This document shows positions 44,084-51,747 of a stretch of 51,747 bases of DNA, piece after piece. The translations under genes and the position numbers were made by a program. This DNA is from Bacteroides sp. (GTDB lineage Bacteria > Bacteroidota > Bacteroidia > Bacteroidales > SM23-62), in NCBI GenBank assembly GCA_011053095.1, contig DRHS01000143.1, positions 1 to 51,747 of the forward strand, given 5' to 3'. The notes below the pieces were generated by a model. That model was not told the DNA's origin. It ran no database searches and saw only the letters and a list, made by a program, of their open reading frames with translations. How positions within the stretch are numbered: position 1 is the stretch's first letter; each line of letters opens with the position of its first letter.

Positions 44084-46591
44084 ATGAAAAAGTGGATGAT
44101 GGTGTTGCTGGCAGCCTCAGTTTTGTTGCAGGGGACTTTAAATACAGTCACGGCACAGCATAAGCACCGTACCGATAAAGAATCTCATAAGATAATCTGT
44201 TATTATTCGGATTCACTGAATGTGGGATATTTCCCCCCTCCCGAGGCTTATACCTCAAGACTTAAATCGGGACAGGAAGCCGGGGCAAAATTTAATTTTA
44301 TAATCGTGAATTCACCTTCATCCCTGCTCTTACCAGCTCTTCAAAAAGCAGGTGAAATCTGGGGGTCTCTTATTTATTCACCAGTGCCTATTACAGTCAA
44401 GGTGGTGTTTTCAGATCTCGATGAGGGGGTGCTGGGTGCAACTTCTCCGGCATGGCCTCCGTACATTCTTGACAATAATGGATACCTGGGTAAAAGGGTT
44501 TATACTCAGGCGCTTGCAGAAAAACTACTTCAGAGGAACCTGAACGGGAATGAATATGATATGCTAATGGAATATAGTGAGAACCTGAGCTGGTATTTTA
44601 GGACAGATGGAGAAACACCGGATGACAGGTATGATTTCCTTTCAGTGGTACTTCATGAAATGGCTCATGGACTCGGCTTCTACGGTTATCATTCAGTAGA
44701 TGAACAGGGTATTGGTTATGGTCTGAGCATTCCGAGTGTTTTTGACGGATTCCTGGAAAACGAATCAGGAGAAAAAATTTCCGATACACTTGTTTTTCCT
44801 AACCCATCCAAAAAGCTTGGCGAAGCACTCACATCACCCCCTGTAATATTCAAAAGTCCCATAATAACAAGAGAACTCCCGGGAGAAGAACCCGGTCCCA
44901 ATATGTTTATCCCCTCAACATGGAAAGCCGGAAACAGCCTCTATCATTTGGAAACCAGATATCAGTTGGTTAATCATGGAGTAGATGCACTGATGACCTT
45001 TTCTACGGGTACAGGGCCCTCTCCCCATGATCCCGGTCCCATTGCAACCTACATGATGTTTGAGATGGGATGGGTGCATACCTATATCCTTCATGATACA
45101 TTAAAAGACAGGGAGACAATTAATGAGCCGTTTACAGTTTCAGCATCAATTTATGGAGATATGGGGATTCAGGACGGATCACAAAAACTATTCTATTCTT
45201 TTAATGGATTTCAGTCCCTCGATTCCGTCGCAATGACCGGTACGGGCAGTGAGTACAGTGCTGATATCCCGGTTCCATCTGTTGGTACCACAGTTAATTA
45301 TTATATTATGACCCTGGATACATTCAGCCGGGTATACAGCATGCCTGCCAATGCACCTTCAAATTCTTTTGGGTTTGAAGTCGGACCGGATAATTCCCCT
45401 CCTTCGATAACTCATACCCCCATACAATTTATTCTTACAACATATGATACGGTTGAGGTTAAGGCAGGGATATGGGATAATCTGGGACTTGATATTACCC
45501 AGGTTGAATACAAGATCAACGATGTGGATCAGACTCCTGTTAACCTTGAATTTGATACCCTCTCTGATTATAAGGGATACTTTATTTTCGGTCCTGAAAA
45601 TGTAAAGGCGGATGATATAATTAAATATCGCATAAAGGCAGTGGACGGTTCGGTCTCAAAACATACAACCTATCATCCTGCAACAGGATATCATGAATTC
45701 AAGGTTGAAGATGTACCACCTTTTGTAGATTATTATTATAACGATCTTGAATCCGGCATTGAAGACTTTCTGGTTGACAGGTTCTACCATAGCAAACCGG
45801 CTGGGTTCTCATCCTATGGACTGCATACCGACCATCCATATCCATCTCCGAATACAGACGATGGGAGAGATCAGGTCTTTGCACAACTTAAAGTACCTGT
45901 CCGGCTGAACCCGGGTATGATGCAGCTTAGTTTTGATGAAATAGCCTATATTGAAGATGGTGATCCAGGATCCAAATGGGGTGATGAAAATTTTTGGGAT
46001 TATGTAATCATTGAAGGATCAAAGGATGGTGGAAATTCCTGGCAACCGTTTATTCTGGGTTACGACTGCCGTTACTGGTCAGCCTGGTCAAACGATTTCA
46101 CAGATCCTAACAAGCAGAATCCAGCAGCTTACCTTTCGACGGCCGTTCCCGATGAGTCCCAAATGAGGCAGCACCGGGTAAACCTGTTTTCTTCTTCGCA
46201 TTTCGAGGAAGGAGATATTGTTCTTATCCGTTTCCTTCTTGTTATAGACCCCTATCAGTCTGGTTGGGGATGGGTGATCGATAATATTGAAATCAAACCT
46301 CTTGTTACCGGCACAGGGGATATCTCCATAGTGTCTGATGCTATTGAATTATTCCCAAATCCTACTACTGGGATACTTACGGTAAACATGCAGCTGATGA
46401 AAGAGGAGAACGCGCTGAATATTAGCCTATTGGATATGACCGGGAGGCAGATATTTACTGAATCATATGCTTCGCCCGGCCTGAGTTTTAGCCAGTATTT
46501 TGAGCTTGGAGATCTTCCGAATGGGGTTTATGTGATGAAATTTTCCTCCGGCAACCAGTCGATCATGAAAAAAGTAATCCTGGCAAGATAG
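44084..46591 (+). CDS. Secreted metalloprotease-like protein with T9SS sorting domain
   Basis: A signal peptide (about residues 1-24) leads to a domain with HEMAHGLGFYGYH: His191, Glu192 and His195 form an HExxH zinc site. In metzincins a third His would be expected at 201; here that position is Gly and the next His is 203. So it is zincin-like, but not a standard metzincin. The later part has beta-sandwich regions, including DYYYNDLESGIEDFLVDRFY. The last 80 residues (LFPNPTTGILTVNMQL to the final KKVILAR) are a type A T9SS sorting domain, so it is exported or attached to the surface. Substrate is unknown. Confidence 0.8.
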   Translation: MKKWMMVLLAASVLLQGTLNTVTAQHKHRTDKESHKIICYYSDSLNVGYFPPPEAYTSRLKSGQEAGAKFNFIIVNSPSSLLLPALQKAGEIWGSLIYSPVPITVKVVFSDLDEGVLGATSPAWPPYILDNNGYLGKRVYTQALAEKLLQRNLNGNEYDMLMEYSENLSWYFRTDGETPDDRYDFLSVVLHEMAHGLGFYGYHSVDEQGIGYGLSIPSVFDGFLENESGEKISDTLVFPNPSKKLGEALTSPPVIFKSPIITRELPGEEPGPNMFIPSTWKAGNSLYHLETRYQLVNHGVDALMTFSTGTGPSPHDPGPIATYMMFEMGWVHTYILHDTLKDRETINEPFTVSASIYGDMGIQDGSQKLFYSFNGFQSLDSVAMTGTGSEYSADIPVPSVGTTVNYYIMTLDTFSRVYSMPANAPSNSFGFEVGPDNSPPSITHTPIQFILTTYDTVEVKAGIWDNLGLDITQVEYKINDVDQTPVNLEFDTLSDYKGYFIFGPENVKADDIIKYRIKAVDGSVSKHTTYHPATGYHEFKVEDVPPFVDYYYNDLESGIEDFLVDRFYHSKPAGFSSYGLHTDHPYPSPNTDDGRDQVFAQLKVPVRLNPGMMQLSFDEIAYIEDGDPGSKWGDENFWDYVIIEGSKDGGNSWQPFILGYDCRYWSAWSNDFTDPNKQNPAAYLSTAVPDESQMRQHRVNLFSSSHFEEGDIVLIRFLLVIDPYQSGWGWVIDNIEIKPLVTGTGDISIVSDAIELFPNPTTGILTVNMQLMKEENALNISLLDMTGRQIFTESYASPGLSFSQYFELGDLPNGVYVMKFSSGNQSIMKKVILAR

Positions 46592-46612
46592 GTTTCATCC
46601 TATCCGGCCAGG
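46579..46612. terminator. Long hairpin between the two convergent protease genes
   Basis: CCTGGC and GATAGG pair with CCTATC and GCCAGG around a TTTCAT loop, with AA/CG mismatches between the two stems. It overlaps the stop codon at 46589. A U run is missing, so its action as a terminator is uncertain. Confidence 0.4.
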
Positions 46613-46640
46613 ATCTATTCTTGTTCTATAATTCTGAGGG

Positions 46641-49274
46641 CTATCTTTTTACCAGCTTTCTGTCCATGATGCGGTTTCCATCCATAACACGGAGATGATA
46701 AATACCTCCAGGCTGATTACTTATATCAAGTCTTGTGAGGATTTCCCCACGAATGCCTTGGAATTTTTTATGCATAATCAATTGTCCGTTAAGGTTATAC
46801 AACAAAATCTCAATATCCGATGAACCTGCATCCTTAAGGTGAATGTTGAACACATCAGTCCCGGGATTCGGATAGACATTAAGCGCAGCATCGCCCTTTC
46901 CATAACTTTCAATTTCTTCCTCTCCCGTAAAGTAGCCATACAGGCTGAGCTCAAAACTTCCTTTTGCACCGCCGAAACTTCCGTCAATCTGCAAATAGTA
47001 CTTTTCGCCTGGAATGACTTCGAGACCATCAATTGTACCTGAAAGTCCCTCGGGAACAGTTTCATTATAATCATCGTTGGCAGCTTTAAGACTGTCCTTT
47101 ATAATGTTAATGCAGTTATCGGCACGGTAGACAGCGATCTGGTTATCCATACCGTCAATACCTGTTGTACGTATGGAGGCCAGTCCGGTTTCAGGACCGT
47201 AAAAATAGAACCAGAGGGAATTGTTCACCTGCACCCCATCTTCGTAACACCAGGTCATAGGCTTCAGGCAATCTCCACCTCCCTGACCCTCATCCGGGGC
47301 CGGCTCATCCTCTTGCGCGCTGGCAAATTCAGTCGAGAATATTCCAGCCGTTCCGCCGGGTCCTATCAATAATGCATCGCACATATCATCATTTGTTGGC
47401 TTAAATGTGGAATTCACTATAATGGTATCTGTGCCTGCACAAAGTCCCTGGGTACCACTAACAATTAAAGCATAGGTCCCAATATCCGGGGGTGTTACAA
47501 TAACAGTCTGCCCGGATGACTGATCCAGGATGTTTGAAGGAGTCCAGGCATAATTGTCTGCTCCATAGGCAGTGATCTCAGCGGATTCACCAAATGGAAA
47601 TGCAATTTTCGAACTTAGGATATTAACGCGAATTGCCACACCTACATCGACAATATCATGGCGTATGGTAGTGTCAGCACCTCCCGGACCATTGACGATC
47701 AGGGTAACGGTTTTCGTTCCCTGGGTCGTATATTTCACAGTATGGGGTCCCTTGGTATCAGCAGTGGCAATATCAGATCCCTCACCAAAGTCCCACGAAA
47801 AAGAAGTGGCCTCGTTGTTTTCAAGATAGGTATACACAACCTCTGAAGAAATACAGGCCTGAGTTTTATTGGCAGTAAATAAGGCACGTGGGCCATCTGT
47901 TTTCTTTGCATAAGCCCTGACTGTAAGATTAAAACCACCTCCTGTTGCTTCAAAAAATGTGGATCTCCAGGCTCCGGCCTCTTCCCTTTTAAACCAATTA
48001 GCGTCTGGATTGTATATGGGATCGCTAAATCCCGGATCAACGGACTCAACCGGATAATTGACCTCATTATTACCAACTTCCCGTTTAACCTCGACATAGA
48101 AATCATCCTCCACCTTTACTGGAAGGGCGAAAGTATAAATTCCCGGAATCTCCACGTAAATTCCACTCCTGCTGCCAATCAGGTTAGACAGGTTCTCACC
48201 GTCAAAATCATCATAGACATTAAAATCCAGCACCGTTTCAGGTTCAGGGACTGCAACCCCTACATGGGTAACAAGATGGGAGGAAAGTACATTGAATTTT
48301 GCCAGTTCAAAAAATTGAGATGTATTGGGAGCAGGGATTGTTCCGGTGAACCCGAGTTCATCGTGCATGAATATGGTATCCACATCATTGTTTTCCCATC
48401 GTACAGGGAAATAAGCCATCTCGTCTCCTGCAAACTGTGAATCCTGGTAGGAAATATAGAAGAATCCATTGTCTCCCCAGCCTGTACCCCATGAGTTCTT
48501 GACGATCCAGGCACCCGTTCCCCCGGCTGTGGTCTTGGCATCATCCCATCCGCACACAAGTACGGCATGATTTGCGGCGTTATTCCCTGCATAATTATAG
48601 GTATTATCACTCGCATTGAAACTTCCCCCACTGACATCCCAGTGAATTCCCACGTAAACAGCACCATAATAGTATACAGTGTGTTTCAACAGTTCAAAAT
48701 CACGTACAGGAAGCCAGCGTGAATCGGGTATCAGTGCGGCCGGTTCCAGGTCATCCTTACAGGGGTGAATATCAACGTTATAGGGGTCGTCCTCTTCAAG
48801 TACAGGCCCATTTAGGCGGGTCAGGTAGGCACTGTTTACAAACTGGTTTGCTCCCTGGCCGTATCCCCAGTTCTCCTCATCGAATCCATAACAGGCAGCC
48901 AGGTTCTGCTCCGAGAGATCAACCTCGGGAAACCCCATGCTTAGCCATCTTGACTCAATTGAACCGATGCTTGAAAATGCTGTACAGTTTCCACCATAAT
49001 TCCCTTCTCCCTGATTTTTTGCCCCCGTTACTCGTTCCTCGAGTCTCAGATCTAACATTGCTGGCAATGCGGCTGCACTTTTATAGCGCATGTCGCTTGC
49101 CGGCCTTTTCTGATAGTTTATTTTAAAAGGTGCGGGTTTGTAACCCAGGAAATATTCAGGATCGCCGGGTAAAACCTGGCTTTTGAGGTCTGAATTCGGG
49201 CCTGTACCGGACTGTGGGTAGGCTATAGCGCTTACCAGACAAAAGAGAATAAGATGCAGAACTGTCTTTTTCAT
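46641..49274 (-). CDS. Papain-like (C1A) protease with PKD and T9SS sorting domains
   Basis: After a signal peptide, residues 75-290 form a C1A cysteine protease. Gln88 is the oxyanion residue, Cys97 in GGNCTAFSSIGSIESRW the nucleophile, His236 in NHAVLVCGWDD the base, and Asn260 in IVKNSWGTGWGD the orienting residue. The papain CGSCW loop is changed to NYGGNCTAF. A PKD domain follows at about 470-555 (SFSWDFGEGS, then TVKYTTQGTKTVTLIV), another beta region, and a C-terminal T9SS sorting domain (YPNPGTDVFNIHL to DRKLVKR). All catalytic residues are present, so it is probably an active extracellular protease. Confidence 0.88.
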   Translation of the reverse strand: MKKTVLHLILFCLVSAIAYPQSGTGPNSDLKSQVLPGDPEYFLGYKPAPFKINYQKRPASDMRYKSAAALPAMLDLRLEERVTGAKNQGEGNYGGNCTAFSSIGSIESRWLSMGFPEVDLSEQNLAACYGFDEENWGYGQGANQFVNSAYLTRLNGPVLEEDDPYNVDIHPCKDDLEPAALIPDSRWLPVRDFELLKHTVYYYGAVYVGIHWDVSGGSFNASDNTYNYAGNNAANHAVLVCGWDDAKTTAGGTGAWIVKNSWGTGWGDNGFFYISYQDSQFAGDEMAYFPVRWENNDVDTIFMHDELGFTGTIPAPNTSQFFELAKFNVLSSHLVTHVGVAVPEPETVLDFNVYDDFDGENLSNLIGSRSGIYVEIPGIYTFALPVKVEDDFYVEVKREVGNNEVNYPVESVDPGFSDPIYNPDANWFKREEAGAWRSTFFEATGGGFNLTVRAYAKKTDGPRALFTANKTQACISSEVVYTYLENNEATSFSWDFGEGSDIATADTKGPHTVKYTTQGTKTVTLIVNGPGGADTTIRHDIVDVGVAIRVNILSSKIAFPFGESAEITAYGADNYAWTPSNILDQSSGQTVIVTPPDIGTYALIVSGTQGLCAGTDTIIVNSTFKPTNDDMCDALLIGPGGTAGIFSTEFASAQEDEPAPDEGQGGGDCLKPMTWCYEDGVQVNNSLWFYFYGPETGLASIRTTGIDGMDNQIAVYRADNCINIIKDSLKAANDDYNETVPEGLSGTIDGLEVIPGEKYYLQIDGSFGGAKGSFELSLYGYFTGEEEIESYGKGDAALNVYPNPGTDVFNIHLKDAGSSDIEILLYNLNGQLIMHKKFQGIRGEILTRLDISNQPGGIYHLRVMDGNRIMDRKLVKR

Positions 49275-49427
49275 AGGTCTGTTATTATATGATCCAAATA
49301 CAATATTACAAAATAATCAAATTATGCCATAAATCAGGCGGATAATCACTGCTTTTTTTAGTTGGGGATATTCTGTAAAATAAACTAATTTTACAGGCGT
49401 TAAAATTGAAGAGTAAAGAATAATATA

Positions 49428-51747
49428 ATGAGCATTGTAGAAAAAGTAGTAGGTAAGTTTCTTGGTTCAAAGTCAGATCGGGATCTCAAGTCGCTCCAGC
49501 CTTATGTTGAAAAATTCAATACAGAGACTGCAATCGTAGAGAAAATGAGCAATGATGAGCTCAGGGAAGCTTCAGTGCAACTGAAGGATAAGATCCGGGG
49601 ATCTGTCGCTGAGGAGCAAAAGGAGATCGATGATTTAAAAGTTAAAATGGAAGATCCTCAGATGGATGTGGAGGAGAAGGAAAGGATCTATGACCAGATT
49701 GAAAAACTTGAAAAAGATATTGATGATAAGCTCATTCAGTCCATGGATGAATCCATCCCGGTTGCATTTTCCATAATAAAGGAGACTGCCCGCAGGTTTA
49801 AAGACAATGATTACCTGGAGGTTGTGGCAAACGATTATGACAAGGACCTGGCTGCGGGACGTGACAGCCTTGTGATAAAAGGAGATAAGGCACAGTGGAT
49901 GAGTGAATGGATGGCCGGGGGAACTATGATTACCTGGGATATGGTACACTATGATGTCCAGATGATCGGTGGAGTAGTACTCCATGAGGGTAAAATTGCA
50001 GAGATGGCTACAGGGGAAGGGAAAACCCTGGTTGCTACCCTGCCGGTTTTTCTTAATGCCCTGAGCGGGAGGGGAGTTCATATCGTTACCGTTAACGACT
50101 ACCTGGCAAAACGGGATGCTGAATGGATGGGACCTCTGTACGAGTTTCACGGACTAAAAGTGGATTGTATCGATAAGCACCAGCCCAATTCAGATGAAAG
50201 GCGCAAAGCATACCTGGCCGATGTAACATTCGGCACGAATAATGAATTTGGATTTGATTACCTGCGTGACAATATGGCCAAGTCGCCTGCAGACCTTGTT
50301 CAGAGGCCCCATAATTACGCCATTGTTGATGAGGTAGACTCTGTTCTTGTAGATGATGCGAGAACACCCCTGATCATTTCCGGTCCCGTTCCAAGGGGCG
50401 ATGACCAGCAGTTCCAGGAGATGAAACCCAAGATTGAGAAGATTGTAAATGCCCAGCGAAAGTTTATCAATACCATCCTTCCCCAAGCCAAGCAGAGCCT
50501 GAGCAAAGAGGATAAAGAGGATAGCGAACAGGCCGGACTTCTAATGCTGCGGGCATTCAAAGGATTGCCTAAAAACAAGGCACTTATCAAGATGCTGAGC
50601 GAGGAAGGAAATAAGTCCCTCATGCGGAAGACCGAGAATTTTTATATGCAGGAGAACAGTAAGAATATGTTCAAGGTTACAGATGAGCTGTTCTTTATAA
50701 TTGACGAAAAGAACAACAGCATAGAGTTAACTGATAAGGGACTTGATCTGATCACCAGTTCATCCGATGATTCAGATTTTTTCATTTTGCCGGACATAGG
50801 TTCTGAGATTGCTGAACTTGAAAAATCCGAGATGTCAAGCGAGGAGAAGCTGAAAAAAAAGGACACTCTGCTTCAGGATTATGCAGTGAAGTCGGAGCGT
50901 GTACATACTATTAACCAGTTACTCAAAGCATATACTCTGTTTGAGCTGGATGTTGAATATGTTCTTATGGATAATAAGGTGAAGATTGTTGATGAGCAGA
51001 CCGGACGTATCATGGAAGGGAGAAGGTATTCGGATGGACTTCACCAGGCCATAGAAGCAAAGGAAAATGTTAAGGTCGAAGCCGCAACACAGACTTTTGC
51101 CACAATCACATTACAGAATTATTTCAGGATGTATAAAAAGCTTGCCGGTATGACCGGTACAGCTGAAACGGAAGCCGGAGAACTCTGGGATATCTATAAA
51201 CTGGATGTTGTGGTTATTCCGACAAACAGGCCTATTGTCAGAGATGACAGGGAGGACCTGGTTTATAAGACAGTACGTGAAAAGTACAATGCAGCTATCG
51301 AAGAGATCGTGAATCTTGTGAGAGGCGGAAGACCGGTACTGGTTGGTACCACTTCGGTAGAAATATCCGAACTATTGAGCCGCATGCTTAAGATCCGGAA
51401 AATCGATCATAACGTGTTGAATGCGAAGTTGCATGCCAGGGAAGCAGATATTGTTGCCGGAGCCGGGAAGGCCGGTGCCGTTACAATAGCTACCAATATG
51501 GCGGGTCGGGGGACAGATATAAAGCTTACTCGGGAAGTTGTTGCTGCTGGTGGACTAGCTATTATCGGTACGGAAAGACATGAGTCCAGGAGGGTTGACA
51601 GGCAGCTCAGGGGACGTGCAGGAAGGCAGGGAGACCCCGGATCCTCTCAGTTCTATGCATCCCTTGAAGATAACCTGATGAGGCTGTTTGGTTCGGACCG
51701 TATTTCAGGGGTTATGGATAGACTGGGACTCAAGGAAGGAGAGGTAA
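49428..51747 (+). CDS. secA: Preprotein translocase ATPase SecA (3' end outside window)
   Basis: SecA drives Sec-dependent export. The frame is open from the ATG at 49428 to the right edge (773 full codons), so the gene is incomplete here. Walker A ATGEGKT is at 194-200, followed by [56 protein letters not shown] and [18 protein letters not shown]. Compared with E. coli SecA, where Walker A begins near residue 102, there are about 90 extra N-terminal residues, in a charged helical insertion at about 55-150. Such an insertion is known in this phylum. It feeds the Sec step needed by the T9SS cargo encoded next door. Confidence 0.96.
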   Translation, partial: MSIVEKVVGKFLGSKSDRDLKSLQPYVEKFNTETAIVEKMSNDELREASVQLKDKIRGSVAEEQKEIDDLKVKMEDPQMDVEEKERIYDQIEKLEKDIDDKLIQSMDESIPVAFSIIKETARRFKDNDYLEVVANDYDKDLAAGRDSLVIKGDKAQWMSEWMAGGTMITWDMVHYDVQMIGGVVLHEGKIAEMATGEGKTLVATLPVFLNALSGRGVHIVTVNDYLAKRDAEWMGPLYEFHGLKVDCIDKHQPNSDERRKAYLADVTFGTNNEFGFDYLRDNMAKSPADLVQRPHNYAIVDEVDSVLVDDARTPLIISGPVPRGDDQQFQEMKPKIEKIVNAQRKFINTILPQAKQSLSKEDKEDSEQAGLLMLRAFKGLPKNKALIKMLSEEGNKSLMRKTENFYMQENSKNMFKVTDELFFIIDEKNNSIELTDKGLDLITSSSDDSDFFILPDIGSEIAELEKSEMSSEEKLKKKDTLLQDYAVKSERVHTINQLLKAYTLFELDVEYVLMDNKVKIVDEQTGRIMEGRRYSDGLHQAIEAKENVKVEAATQTFATITLQNYFRMYKKLAGMTGTAETEAGELWDIYKLDVVVIPTNRPIVRDDREDLVYKTVREKYNAAIEEIVNLVRGGRPVLVGTTSVEISELLSRMLKIRKIDHNVLNAKLHAREADIVAGAGKAGAVTIATNMAGRGTDIKLTREVVAAGGLAIIGTERHESRRVDRQLRGRAGRQGDPGSSQFYASLEDNLMRLFGSDRISGVMDRLGLKEGEV

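Noticed and set aside
1-51747. CRISPR array, prophage or defence island
   Set aside because: No spaced direct repeats, phage structural genes or recognised defence genes were seen anywhere in the window.

Overview
The window looks like chromosomal DNA of a Bacteroidota bacterium. I would guess a Bacteroidales/Marinilabiliales-type lineage, but the order is not proven. Supporting signs are several perfect TAnnTTTG promoter elements (the -7 box of this phylum), two secreted proteases ending in type IX secretion (T9SS) sorting domains, a DUF4293 membrane protein, a Bacteroidota-type LptD, and a SecA with a long N-terminal insertion.

Region 1 (1-5195) is an AT-rich, decayed accessory segment. 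It holds an ECF sigma-factor remnant, an outer-membrane protein gene, a 3'-truncated ISAzo13-type transposase split in two frames at an A8 run, the C-terminal third of an IS256-type transposase, one intact-looking IS1380-family transposase and short unrecognised remnants. It stops at the 3' end of a tRNA-Arg(ACG) gene with its own terminator.

Region 2 (5196-32656) is mostly ordinary chromosome. In order it carries: an operon of two AsmA-type envelope proteins plus an M14 carboxypeptidase; rplS; a C69 dipeptidase; a 5'-truncated GRP-type sugar transporter with ribokinase; a YqhD-like alcohol dehydrogenase; an M23 peptidase followed directly by anmK (wall turnover and recycling); a coiled-coil gene plus zapA, a 6S RNA candidate and rny; a nucleotide-sugar epimerase; a SirB1-like protein with a nucleoside phosphorylase; an SPFH protein with DUF4293; pyrB-pyrI; and a dnaA-DMT transporter-yigZ unit.

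Region 3 (32657-51747) begins with an AT-rich gap next to dnaA. It continues with an amidase-MCE operon divergent from lptD-ridA, then rpsF-rpsR-rplI divergent from dnaX, then icd and ferritin, a DUF6438 lipoprotein, two convergent T9SS-exported proteases (a metalloprotease-like protein and a papain-like one), and the first 773 codons of secA, which runs off the right edge.

I found no CRISPR array, prophage or obvious defence system. The least explained parts are the split transposase with its extra N-terminal region, the transcribed-looking gap before the UUCG terminator at 17356, the truncated transporter, and the tRNA-bounded mobile-element graveyard. The 6S RNA candidate is the strongest unlisted gene.
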